DNA of 17,733 nt from JBBQZL01 sp038207745 (GTDB lineage: Bacteria > Actinomycetota > Thermoleophilia > Solirubrobacterales > 70-9), in assembly GCA_038207745.1 (NCBI GenBank), contig JBBQZL010000033.1, positions 1-17,733 of the forward strand, in the 5' to 3' direction. The position numbers and the translations under genes are program-made. Below are positions 6,275 to 13,155 of this stretch, piece by piece. The notes beneath the pieces were generated by a model that made no database searches, was not told the DNA's origin, and saw nothing but the letters and a program-made list of their open reading frames with translations. Positions within the stretch are counted from its first letter, which is position 1, and each line of letters begins with the position of its first letter.

Positions 6275-7939
6275 GTGAACGAGCAGGATCTCCACCGCTA
6301 CCACGAATACACCCGCCGCCACGGGGTCAGCTGGCCGCTCTACAACCTGGCCAGGCTGTTTCTGCTGCCGACCTTTCTGATCTATTTCCGCCTCTCCAGG
6401 CAGGGACGCAGGTTCTCCGACATCAAGGGCGGGATGATCGTCGCCGCAAACCACCGGAGCTTCCTCGACCCATTTGTGATCGGCGCGGCGCTCCCATGGC
6501 GGCGACCGATGAACTACGTCGCGAAGATGGAGCTGTTCGAGAAACGCTGGCAGGGCTGGCTGCTCAGCCGCCTCGGAGCCTTTCCGATCCGGCGAGGCGA
6601 GTCCGACGAGGAGGCGATGAACACCGCCCGAACGGTCGTCGATCGGGGCGGCACGATCTGCATCTTTCCCGAGGGCACGAGAATCCGGACCGGCTCGCTG
6701 TCGAACCCGAAGCGGGGAGTCGGCAGACTGGCGCTGCAGACCGGAGCCTCCGTGGTCCCGACGGCTGTACTCGGGTCCGAGAAGGTCCGCCGCGGATGGA
6801 GGATCCGTCCCCGCAAGGTCCAGGTGAGGATGGGCCCTGCGATGACCTTTCCGCAGGCCGAGAATCCCTCGCCCGCGCTGGCCGCCACGGTGACCGGGCG
6901 GATCTGGCCGAACATCGAACTTCAGTGGGAGGCGATCGGCGGTCTGCCACCGATGCGCCGCGCCGCGGTGATCGGCGCCGGAAGCTGGGGGACCGCGATG
7001 GCGGTGATGCTTGCCCGCGGCGGACTCGAGGTGCAGCTTGGGACGAGGACCGCCGAGCAGGCCCGTGAGATGGTTGCCGAGCGCGACAACGAGCGCTACC
7101 TGCACGGCGTCAATCTCCCTGCATCGGTTGAGGTGAAGACCGCGTCCGAGATCGAGATCGCGGGACTCGACCTCGTCTGTCTGGCGGTCCCGTCGAAGTC
7201 ACTTCCGCAGGCCGTCGGCTCGATCGCGGATCAGGTTGGAGAGCGCACCGCACTTCTGATGCTCAGCAAGGGTCTTGTGCATCCCCAGGGCGAGTTGCCC
7301 TCGGAGTACGTGGGCGAGCGGGTAAGGGCCCGGGCCATCGCCTGCCTCGGTGGCCCGGCGCATGCGAGAGAGGCGGTCTCCGGATCTGCAGCGCTTGTCC
7401 TCGGAACCTCTGATGCGGATCTGCGAAGCCAGCTTGGTCAGGTCTTCGACCGCGCCGGCCTCGCCTGCGAGAGATCTACCGACGTGATCGGGGTCGAGAT
7501 GGCCGGAGTCGCAAAGAACGCTGCCGCTCTGGCTGCTGCGGCCGCCGAACCCCACGGTCTCAACGCGGCAGGGATAGCGGCGGCGGAGATATGGCGCGAG
7601 TGTGTCGAGTACGCGGTGCTGCGTGGAGGAGACGCCGAGACCTTCAACGGCCTTGCCGGTGTCGGAGACCTGACCGCGACAGTCCTTGCACCGGGCAGTC
7701 GCAATCGCCGCGCCGGGAGGCTGCTCGGCGAGGGTGTCCCGGCGGGCGAGATCCCGGGCAGGATCGGACAGGCGTCAGAGGGTCTCGACTCGGTTCCGCT
7801 GATCGCCGAGACCGTCGCCCGGGCGGGAATCAAGGCCCGGGGACTCGCGGGGCTTGCGGAGTTGATCCGCGGTGAGATAGGCGCGGAAGCCTGGGTGGCC
7901 GGGTTGCGCAGGGTCGAGCGATCCAGGCGAGCTGCGTAG
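6275..7939 (+). CDS. Fused PlsC-type acyltransferase and NAD(P)+ glycerol-3-phosphate dehydrogenase (GpsA)
   Basis: Bifunctional phospholipid-synthesis protein of 554 residues in one uninterrupted frame. Residues ~20-220 are a 1-acyl-glycerol-3-phosphate acyltransferase: NHRSFLD at 59-65 (catalytic HX4D, H60/D65), GAFPIRRGESD at 101-111, FPEGTR at 131-136 and VVPTAV at 160-165. Residues 227-554 are GpsA: dinucleotide motif GAGSWGTA at 234-241, SKGL at 331-334, catalytic lysine K414 in GVAKNAAAL, and FNGLAGVGDL with SRNRRAGRLLGEG at 457-487. GpsA makes glycerol-3-phosphate and PlsC performs the second acylation to phosphatidic acid. Met227 begins like a normal free GpsA (MRRAAVIGAG), so internal initiation could also give separate GpsA. 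The chosen GTG 6275 has no clear Shine-Dalgarno, so the exact N-terminus is uncertain. The 130 bp upstream hold only a weak 6-bp stem (6214-6239). plsC and gpsA are commonly adjacent in actinobacteria; here they are joined. Confidence 0.92.
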   Translation: MNEQDLHRYHEYTRRHGVSWPLYNLARLFLLPTFLIYFRLSRQGRRFSDIKGGMIVAANHRSFLDPFVIGAALPWRRPMNYVAKMELFEKRWQGWLLSRLGAFPIRRGESDEEAMNTARTVVDRGGTICIFPEGTRIRTGSLSNPKRGVGRLALQTGASVVPTAVLGSEKVRRGWRIRPRKVQVRMGPAMTFPQAENPSPALAATVTGRIWPNIELQWEAIGGLPPMRRAAVIGAGSWGTAMAVMLARGGLEVQLGTRTAEQAREMVAERDNERYLHGVNLPASVEVKTASEIEIAGLDLVCLAVPSKSLPQAVGSIADQVGERTALLMLSKGLVHPQGELPSEYVGERVRARAIACLGGPAHAREAVSGSAALVLGTSDADLRSQLGQVFDRAGLACERSTDVIGVEMAGVAKNAAALAAAAAEPHGLNAAGIAAAEIWRECVEYAVLRGGDAETFNGLAGVGDLTATVLAPGSRNRRAGRLLGEGVPAGEIPGRIGQASEGLDSVPLIAETVARAGIKARGLAGLAELIRGEIGAEAWVAGLRRVERSRRAA

Positions 7940-7951
7940 GGGGCTGGAGGG

Positions 7952-7957
7952 TACGCT
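7952..7957 (+). promoter_or_regulatory. Candidate -10 box (TACGCT) for leaderless ECF sigma transcript
   Basis: TACGCT fits the actinobacterial TANNNT -10 pattern and ends 6 nt before GTG 7964, the distance at which transcription would begin at or next to the start codon. A GGAGG at 7946-7950 is 13 nt from the GTG, too far for a good ribosome site. Leaderless expression is therefore a reasonable reading. No convincing -35 box is seen. Confidence 0.4.
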
Positions 7958-7963
7958 TGCCGG

Positions 7964-8518
7964 GTGGCGGATCAAAACCTCGAGGAGAAGCTTGGACCGG
8001 CGGCGAAGGCCGAACTCGATCGCGCCTTCGAGGACCTCTACCGCGCACATCTGCGCGACGTCTACTCGTACTCCTACTACCGGGTCGGCAACCATCACGA
8101 CGCGGAAGATCTCACCGAGCAGGCATTTCTACAGGCATACCGGCACTTCGATCGTGCCCGTCGCGAGTCCAATGGCCGTCCCCTCCGGCCGTGGCTGATC
8201 AGAATCGCCCACAACCTCGCATCCAACTATCACCGGGATCGCGCCCGGCGGCCGCAGACACCCCTCGACAATGCCGACCCGATCAAGACACGCCACGGAA
8301 CCGAGGCGATCGCCGAGGGCCGCGAACAGCTTCGCAACGTGATGGAGAATCTGGAGCACCTGCCGACCGATCGCCGGGATGCGCTGATCATGCGCTTTGC
8401 GCTGGGAATGGACAACCGCGAGATCGCCCGTGCGCTCGGTCGCACAGACGGAGCAACGAAGGTCCTGATCCATCGGGCGATCAAGCAGCTCGAGGAGGAG
8501 ATGAGCGATGACCAGTGA
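7964..8518 (+). CDS. ECF-type RNA polymerase sigma factor
   Basis: Small sigma-70-family factor of 184 residues with only regions 2 and 4, the usual ECF layout. Region 2 spans about residues 20-95, with YSYSYYRVGNHHDAEDLTEQAFLQAY for core and -10 contact and PLRPWLIRIAHNLASNYHRD as region 2.3-2.4. A ~25-residue linker follows. Region 4 (~125-180) contains LPTDRRDALIMRFALGMDN and the helix-turn-helix NREIARALGRTDGATKVLIHRAIKQL. No C-terminal extension is present. The next gene overlaps it by 11 bp and encodes a one-TM protein, the place where an anti-sigma factor usually sits. The signal it answers cannot be told from the sequence. Confidence 0.92.
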   Translation: MADQNLEEKLGPAAKAELDRAFEDLYRAHLRDVYSYSYYRVGNHHDAEDLTEQAFLQAYRHFDRARRESNGRPLRPWLIRIAHNLASNYHRDRARRPQTPLDNADPIKTRHGTEAIAEGREQLRNVMENLEHLPTDRRDALIMRFALGMDNREIARALGRTDGATKVLIHRAIKQLEEEMSDDQ

Positions 8519-8840
8519 GCCCCTCACCGAGGTCGAGCAGTTGCTCTCGGACGCGCTTCGCCCGATCGAGCCTCCCGAGCGCCTCTCCGACAGGCTCAGC
8601 GACACATTCGAAGCCGTCACCCAGGCGGCTGCCGACGAGCTTTCGGACTGGGCGGACGAACTCAGCGAGAGCGAGATGGCGTCCCTGCGGGATCCCCGCA
8701 ACTGGGTCCGCCCCGTCGTCGCGGTCACCGCGGGCGGCATCGCCACCGGCGCGCTGGTCCTGATCGAGGCGCGCCGACGAGGTCGTCGCGGCACAGGCAG
8801 CCTGAAGCGCTTCGCCGGCGACCTTCGCCGAAGGCCCTAG
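8508..8840 (+). CDS. Small single-TM protein coupled to the ECF sigma factor (possible anti-sigma)
   Basis: A 110-residue protein whose ATG lies inside the end of the sigma gene (11-bp overlap), so its translation is probably coupled. Residues 1-65 are acidic and helical (LTEVEQLLSDALRPIEPPERL, then an Asp/Glu-rich helix). A membrane segment lies at about 67-87 (VRPVVAVTAGGIATGALVLIEA), and a strongly basic tail follows. The opening TEVEQLLSDALRPIEPPERL pattern resembles the start of some ECF-associated membrane proteins. The HxxxCxxC zinc motif of ZAS anti-sigma factors is absent, and no extracytoplasmic sensor domain exists. Anti-sigma function rests on context alone; a small membrane tether is another possibility. 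Confidence 0.78.
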   Translation: MTSEPLTEVEQLLSDALRPIEPPERLSDRLSDTFEAVTQAAADELSDWADELSESEMASLRDPRNWVRPVVAVTAGGIATGALVLIEARRRGRRGTGSLKRFAGDLRRRP

Positions 8841-8897
8841 ATGTACTGCCTGCGGAGATCGCGCCCCAGTTCGCGGCCGACCTGTCGAGCCCACCGA

Positions 8898-8944
8898 GAC
8901 CGGGGCGACAAAACGACCACATAGGTAGTTTTGTCGCCCCGGTC
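8898..8944. repeat. Perfect 17-bp inverted repeat in convergent gap
   Basis: The left arm GACCGGGGCGACAAAAC (8898-8914) and the right arm GTTTTGTCGCCCCGGTC (8928-8944) are exact complements around a 13-nt loop. It starts 57 bp after the stop of the one-TM gene. The T4 run is inside the stem and no T-run follows, so it is not a textbook intrinsic terminator, though a bidirectional terminator role between converging genes is possible. It could also be a copy of a dispersed palindromic repeat. Confidence 0.85.
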
Positions 8945-9044
8945 CAGGGGGAAGCGTCGTTGGGGCGCTTTGGCACGCTTCTCCCTGGCCGATTCCGGGA
9001 ACAAGCGCCCAAAGCGTGTCAGGCGACTTGCGAAGCACGTCGCC
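8944..9044. repeat. Cluster of further overlapping inverted repeats
   Basis: Directly after the 17-bp repeat, CCAGGGGGAAGCGT (8944-8957) pairs with ACGCTTCTCCCTGG (8975-8988) with one mismatch in 14. GGGCGCTT (8963-8970) can pair with AAGCGCCC (9003-9010), or the overlapping CGCTTTGG (8966-8973) with CCAAAGCG (9009-9016). CACGCTT (8974-8980) can also pair with AAGCGTG (9012-9018). A last stem GGCGAC/GTCGCC (9022-9044) lies 25 bp before the stop of the minus-strand gene. The pairings compete with one another. Confidence 0.7.
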
Positions 9045-9068
9045 GCCTTGCCCCGGCGGGCGGCCCTC

Positions 9069-9533
9069 TCAGTTGATCGGCTGGGAACGGGTGCGCTGCG
9101 GAACCGGCCGGGCGCGGCGGCCGGGGAGTGGGCGCGGTGTCGCGGCGGCGGCGATCAGGCCGAGCAGGCCGAATACAAGGTGGAAGATGTCGTCCGCGGA
9201 GTTCGTGGGCACGATCTGAAGGATGCCGGGGATGTTCGCGGAGCCACCGAGTTCGGCGAATCCGGCGACTCCCCATGCGATCAGCAGGGCCCCGGCAAGC
9301 AGGGAGTAGGCGCGTCCACCGCGGGGCGCGAGCAGCAGGCCGGTCATTCCCAGTGCCAGGCTGGCCAGGTTCCACCAGCCGTTGGTCGCAAATATCCCGA
9401 GCATCGACTCGGAGCGCAACGAGTCCCCGGTTGCGAAGTTCGAGCCATGGAGAAAACCGACCAGGCCGATCATGGTCAGGAGCGCTCCGACGACGGAGGC
9501 GTAGAGCGTTGCGGGTCCCGGTCGATGAGTCAT
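9069..9533 (-). CDS. DUF4383-like four-TM membrane protein
   Basis: A 154-residue integral membrane protein with four hydrophobic segments: near the N-terminus (YASVVGALLTMIGLVGFLHG), then NGWWNLASLALGMTGLLLA, YSLLAGALLIAWGVAGFAEL, and DDIFHLVFGLLGLIAAAA. The pattern of a glycine-rich first segment, a LGIFxxNxxxNL stretch and a late NxADDIFHL matches the DUF4383 family, whose function is unknown. The C-terminal ~20 residues are basic and cytoplasmic-like. The frame is open to a GTG at 9593, but that would leave 1 bp to the divergent rhomboid start. I prefer ATG 9533, with AGGA about 10 nt upstream. It converges on the ECF sigma pair across the repeat-rich gap. Confidence 0.75.
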   Translation of the reverse strand: MTHRPGPATLYASVVGALLTMIGLVGFLHGSNFATGDSLRSESMLGIFATNGWWNLASLALGMTGLLLAPRGGRAYSLLAGALLIAWGVAGFAELGGSANIPGILQIVPTNSADDIFHLVFGLLGLIAAAATPRPLPGRRARPVPQRTRSQPIN

Positions 9534-9577
9534 CGACAGTGGATCCTGACAGGCCGCGGCCCGCGCGAGCCGACCAC

Positions 9578-9583
9578 TAGGCT
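9578..9583 (+). promoter_or_regulatory. Candidate -10 box (TAGGCT) of the rhomboid gene
   Basis: TAGGCT fits TANNNT and ends 11 nt before GTG 9595, which would place the transcript start within a few bases of the start codon. No Shine-Dalgarno is visible in front of this GTG, in keeping with a leaderless or nearly leaderless message. A -35 box is not evident. Confidence 0.4.
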
Positions 9584-9594
9584 CTTCACTCACC

Positions 9595-10413
9595 GTGGCC
9601 CAGACCTGTTACCGACATCCAGACCGGGAGACCGGCGTCTCCTGCTCAAACTGCGGGCGGCCGATCTGCCCCGATTGCATGACCCCGACGCCGGTCGGAA
9701 TGCGCTGCCCGGAATGCTCGGCCGAGAAGACCCGCGTGGTGGTCGGAGCAGGGACCGGCTCCGGAGAGGTGCCGATCGCAACCTATGTGCTGATGGGGAT
9801 CAGCATCCTTGGCTACCTCTTCCAGATCGTCACCGGCGGCGGCGGTCTCAGCAACGCCAGCGGCCCGATGATCTACGACTACGGCCTCTTCGGTCCATCC
9901 GTCGCGGCAGGCGAGTGGTACCGGCTGATCACCAGCACCTTCCTTCACGCCGGCATCATGCATCTCGCCTTCAACATGTTCGCGCTCTACATCACCGGCA
10001 ATCTGCTCGAGCCCGCGATCGGGCGAATGCGCTTCGTCTCGATCTACATCGCCTCGATGCTGGCCGGATCCCTGGGGGTGATGGTGCTTGAACCCAACGC
10101 GCTCTCGATCGGCGCCTCAGGCGCGGTCTTCGGGCTCTTTGCGGCGGCATTCGTGATCGCAAAGGGCCGTCGGCTGGAGCAGATCGCCTCACAGCTCGGC
10201 TTCCTGATCGTCGCCAATCTTCTCTTCACCTTTGCGGTTCCCAATATCGCGATCGGTGCGCACCTGTTTGGCGCGGCCGGTGGTGCGATTGCCGCGCTGA
10301 TCGTGATCCTCGGCGAGCGGGGACGCCTCGGGCACAATCACCTCGTGATCGAGATGGTCCTGATCTGGGCGATTGCGATCGGTTCCCTCGCACTCTCGAT
10401 CTACGTCGCGTAG
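9595..10413 (+). CDS. Rhomboid-family intramembrane serine protease with N-terminal zinc-binding module
   Basis: Membrane protease of 272 residues that would cleave substrates within the membrane. Residues 5-41 form a cysteine-rich module resembling a B-box (CYRHPDRETGVSCSNC, CPDC, then CPEC) likely to bind zinc in the cytoplasm. The rhomboid domain follows with six to seven membrane segments from about residue 60. The catalytic serine is S175 in GASGAVFGL, the catalytic histidine is H223 in GAHLFGAAGG, and the HAGIMHLAFNMFAL stretch (H118, H123, N127) supplies the oxyanion-side residues. GTG 9595 is chosen because it yields the complete first CYRHP element. It is divergent from the DUF4383-like gene. 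All key residues are present, so it should be active; substrates are unknown. Confidence 0.93.
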   Translation: MAQTCYRHPDRETGVSCSNCGRPICPDCMTPTPVGMRCPECSAEKTRVVVGAGTGSGEVPIATYVLMGISILGYLFQIVTGGGGLSNASGPMIYDYGLFGPSVAAGEWYRLITSTFLHAGIMHLAFNMFALYITGNLLEPAIGRMRFVSIYIASMLAGSLGVMVLEPNALSIGASGAVFGLFAAAFVIAKGRRLEQIASQLGFLIVANLLFTFAVPNIAIGAHLFGAAGGAIAALIVILGERGRLGHNHLVIEMVLIWAIAIGSLALSIYVA

Positions 10414-10497
10414 CGGCATCGTCGATACCCGGGGCGGCGGTAGCATTCATCTCGCAGATGCAAACGGGCTCGCGAACCGCAATCCGGAGGCCAAGGC

Positions 10498-10773
10498 ATG
10501 ACATTGATCGATGAATCTGAGCTCGAGGAGAAGCTCGAGAACCTCGAGGGCTGGAGACACGAGGGCACCGCGATCGTCAAGACGTTCGAGAATGCCGACT
10601 TCGTCGCGTCGGTCGAGTTCGTCGACAAGCTGCTTGAACCCGCCGAGGAGCTCGGACATCACCCGGATATCGAGATCTCGTGGAACCAGGTCACCGTCAC
10701 GATCAGCACCCACTCGGAGGGCGGCCTGACCGCAGCCGACTTTGATCTCGCCGAGCGAATCGATCGACTCTGA
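10498..10773 (+). CDS. Pterin-4a-carbinolamine dehydratase
   Basis: Small cytoplasmic enzyme (91 residues, family ~95-100) that dehydrates 4a-hydroxytetrahydropterin to quinonoid dihydropterin, recycling the cofactor of aromatic amino acid hydroxylases. The signature is complete: ELGHHPDIEISWNQVTVTISTH with H54, H55, P56 and H72, then EGGLTAADFDLAERID. The ATG has a good Shine-Dalgarno GGAGG (10486-10490) 7 nt upstream, and a TAGCAT -10-like box lies at 10441-10446. No phenylalanine hydroxylase gene is in the window, so the partner is elsewhere or the protein has another pterin role, such as one linked to molybdopterin. It is likely monocistronic: the rhomboid stop is 84 bp away and the next gene 119 bp away. 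Confidence 0.93.
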   Translation: MTLIDESELEEKLENLEGWRHEGTAIVKTFENADFVASVEFVDKLLEPAEELGHHPDIEISWNQVTVTISTHSEGGLTAADFDLAERIDRL

Positions 10774-10818
10774 CCGGCGGTTCCGGCGCGCGAAATAAGT
10801 ATTGTCTCCTTGTCTCAG

Positions 10819-10896
10819 ATGGACCAAGACGACCGCCCTCGAAGTACGGGGACCGATATGAGCCCTCAGCGGCTGAGTAAGGAAGCGCCCAGGTGA
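10819..10896 (+). CDS. Possible 25-codon leader peptide upstream of the CNNM/CorC gene
   Basis: ATG 10819 opens a 25-codon frame whose TGA (10894-10896) overlaps the GTG start of the next gene by 4 bp (GTGA), the arrangement of translationally coupled genes. The peptide starts MDQDDRPR and has an acidic cluster and three prolines. A TATTGT -10-like box lies 13 nt before the ATG (10800-10805). A 6-bp stem CTCAGC/GCTGAG (10865-10877) lies inside it. No Shine-Dalgarno is seen before the ATG. It could be a chance frame. Confidence 0.3.
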   Translation: MDQDDRPRSTGTDMSPQRLSKEAPR

Positions 10897-12272
10897 GCGT
10901 TGTCCTTCTCGTTGCGCTGTTCGTTCTGGTCCTGATCAACGGCTTCTTCGTCGCGGCGGAGTTCGCAATCGTCCGGGCGCGTCGCTCGCGCGTGGAGGAA
11001 CTGGCCAAGGGCGGCAATCACAGCGCCAACATCGCCCTCAAGCAGATGGAGCGCGTTGACGAGTATGTCGCGACATCCCAGGTTGGGATCACGCTCGCTT
11101 CGCTCGGCATCGGCTTCCTTGGCGAGCCCGCGATTGCAAAGCTGCTCGAGCCCCTTTTCGGCAACGTGATCAGCCACGGCCTCTCGGTGGTGATCTCGAT
11201 CGCCCTCGCCTTCACCGCGGTCACCTTCCTTCACGTGATCGTCGGCGAGCAGGCGCCGAAGATGTACGCGATCGTACGCGCCGAGCGGACCCTGGTCCGG
11301 GTAGCCCGTCCGATGGCGTTTCTGCGCAGGGCCCTGCACCCGCTGATCGTCGTTACCAACGGCCCGGCGAAATTCCTGGTCAGGGTTGTCTTCCGGGTCC
11401 CGCCGGACGAGGAGCCGGGCGAGACATCGCCGGAGGAACTGCGGCTGCTGATCAGCCGCGGAGCGGCGAGGGGTCGACTCGACCGCAATGAGGCCGGGAT
11501 GCTCGGGGGCGTCTTTCACCTCCACGAGCAGGAGGCTCGTGAGGTGATGACACCGATACCCGCAGTGGTGACGATCGACAGCTCCGAGACCGTCGAGGCG
11601 GCGCTGCGGCGCTGCGTCAGTTCCGGCCACACCCGGCTTGTCGCGGTCGATGACGGAAACCAGGATCGGGTCAAGGGCATCGTCCACAACAACAGCCTCG
11701 CCCGCCTCTACATGAACGACGGCCCCGATGCCCTGCTTGATTCGGTTATCCGTGAAGCGTTGATCATTCCGGAGACGCGACCCCTCGATGACCTGCTGAA
11801 GGATTTGCAGATGCAGCGAACCTCTCTTTCGGTCGTGGTCGACGAGTACGGGCGTACCGTTGGCATCGTCACCGTCGAGGACATTCTCGAAGAGGTCGTC
11901 GGTGAGATCGAGGACGAGACCGATCCGAGGGCCGGGACGATCCGGAGCCTCAATGAACACGAGTGGTTCGTCCGCGGTCATGTGCCTCTTGGGGACCTCG
12001 AGGATGCCGGGATCGAACTGCCCGTCGATACCGACGCCTACAACTCGGTTGGCGGCTTCGTCTTCGGCGAGCTTGGCCGATTGCCCAAGCGCGGTGACAC
12101 CGTCAGGACCAACGGCTACACGATCCGGGTCGAGGCGGTGCGCGAGAACAGGATCGAGGCGGTACGCATCTCCGAGACGCCGGCGACAAAGCCCGGCGCC
12201 GGCGGAGAAGGTCAGGATCCCGAAGACGACGACGCCGCAAACGGCGCCGACGCAGCCCGAAGCGGGTACTAG
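10893..12272 (+). CDS. CNNM/CorC (HlyC)-type membrane protein with CBS pair
   Basis: Integral membrane protein of the CNNM/DUF21 family, whose characterised bacterial members (CorC, MpfA) export Mg2+; older annotation calls them hemolysins. The 459 residues are ordered as a CNNM transmembrane domain (~1-190, with INGFFVAAEFAIVRARRSRVEEL and the FLHVIVGEQAPKMYAI stretch), a cytoplasmic CBS pair (~210-335, starting REVMTPIPAVVTI and ending DEYGRTVGIVTVEDILEEVVGEI), and a CorC_HlyC domain (~345-430, with YNSVGGFVFGELGRLPKRGD). The tail is acidic and low in complexity. GTG 10893 has AAGGA about 9 nt upstream. A short frame overlaps the start (see the leader-peptide entry). It converges on the decayed minus-strand gene, and the two may overlap at their 3' ends. 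Confidence 0.93.
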   Translation: MSVVLLVALFVLVLINGFFVAAEFAIVRARRSRVEELAKGGNHSANIALKQMERVDEYVATSQVGITLASLGIGFLGEPAIAKLLEPLFGNVISHGLSVVISIALAFTAVTFLHVIVGEQAPKMYAIVRAERTLVRVARPMAFLRRALHPLIVVTNGPAKFLVRVVFRVPPDEEPGETSPEELRLLISRGAARGRLDRNEAGMLGGVFHLHEQEAREVMTPIPAVVTIDSSETVEAALRRCVSSGHTRLVAVDDGNQDRVKGIVHNNSLARLYMNDGPDALLDSVIREALIIPETRPLDDLLKDLQMQRTSLSVVVDEYGRTVGIVTVEDILEEVVGEIEDETDPRAGTIRSLNEHEWFVRGHVPLGDLEDAGIELPVDTDAYNSVGGFVFGELGRLPKRGDTVRTNGYTIRVEAVRENRIEAVRISETPATKPGAGGEGQDPEDDDAANGADAARSGY

Positions 12273-13152
12273 CCCGACCAACTCCTGGTTTTCGACCGGG
12301 CCAGCCGAGACGATCAATCCCGCGGCCCATTTTCTGAACTCGTCGACCTCCTGGATGCTGCGCGCCTGCTCGCCCGCGCTCCTTGCCCAGATCGCCACGG
12401 TTGATCCGTGACGCGAAAGTCCCTGGCCCTCGGCGAGCTTTGGCTCTCCGATGTCCCGCTCGGTCTCGGCGACCAGCAGATTGAAGGGAGTGCGCGGTTT
12501 TTCCCGGCTGACCGCGAAGGCCAGGGTGCCCTCGACGTTCTGGGCGATCAGGCCGCTCATCGCCGACTCGGGAATGCCGGGCAGCTCGAGTCGCATGTTC
12601 CTGGTCTGCAGCAGCCGGGGCTGTTCCGGGGACAGGTTGTGGGCCTTCGCGTACTCGGCGGCAAACGCTGACCTTCCGACCCGTCGCGCCCCGTCGGTCA
12701 GCTCAAACCCGAGGCCGGCCGGCGAGCCGTCGCTCATCCAGGTGATGAAGGCGGGTGAGAACAGCTGTCTGAGCCAATTGCTCCCGACACCGTCCTCGAC
12801 GTAGAGCTTGAATCTCTTGTTGAAGGCATCGCTCTCATCGAGCCGTATCTCCTGATCGGGCCGTGCCGCTCTTGCGGTCGTAGCACAGCAGCCGGGGAGC
12901 GAAACCGGCCACCTCCGCCACCTCGGCGAGAACAACCGTGTAGGGGTGCGGTGCTCCGGGACCGTCGTCGTCGGGGGTCCGGTAGCTGTATAGCGCCATG
13001 TCGGCGGTCAGCTCGTCGCTGATCGGGACCGTGCAGATCTCATCGAACTCGTGGACCGTGCCGTGCTCGAGAAGCGGGGTGACACTCGGCAGCGAGTCGA
13101 GGCTGCTCATCTCGAAGCTCTTCGAGGATGCAAATTTCGAGAGATCACCCAT
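12269..13152 (-). pseudogene. Frameshifted gene of unknown function
   Basis: ATG 13152 lies 3 bp after the stop of the antiporter remnant, so this was the next gene of that operon. Its first ~95 residues (MGDLSKFASSKSFEMSS onward to LLCYDRKS) read well, then that frame ends at 12835. The +1 frame continues smoothly with DQEIRLDESDAFNKRF, YVEDGVGSNWLRQLFSPAFITWM and a later LPGIPESAMSGLI segment down to about 12270. A one-base change between ~12853 and 12890 therefore breaks the gene. The second frame has no stop at the CNNM gene border and runs on antisense to it. A TAG in another frame at 12269-12271 may mark the original end. The layout (a -FNxxFxLY- part, -FITWM-, then -FELTDG-) recalls DUF3137-like bacterial proteins, but I do not claim a family. 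A sequencing error is an alternative to true decay. Confidence 0.6.
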
Positions 13153-13155
13153 CGG

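Noticed and set aside
9534..9593. N-terminal extension of the DUF4383-like protein to GTG 9593
   Set aside because: It would leave 1 bp to the divergent rhomboid start and no room for a promoter, and the extra 20 residues look unlike a membrane-protein N-terminus.
8931..10091. 386-codon plus-strand frame across the repeat block, the DUF4383 gene and the rhomboid start
   Set aside because: It conflicts with two well-supported genes, and its translation is low-complexity Arg/Gly sequence.
10458..10514. Short ATG frame (18 codons) overlapping the start of the pterin dehydratase
   Set aside because: It runs past the dehydratase ATG in another frame, has no ribosome site and shows no coupling geometry; likely chance.
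10866..12268. Long minus-strand open frame continuing antisense through the CNNM/CorC gene
   Set aside because: The plus strand here encodes a complete CNNM-CBS-CorC protein with strong motifs; the antisense frame shows no recognisable domain and is open because of GC-rich codon bias. Only the part beyond 12268 is credited to the frameshifted gene.
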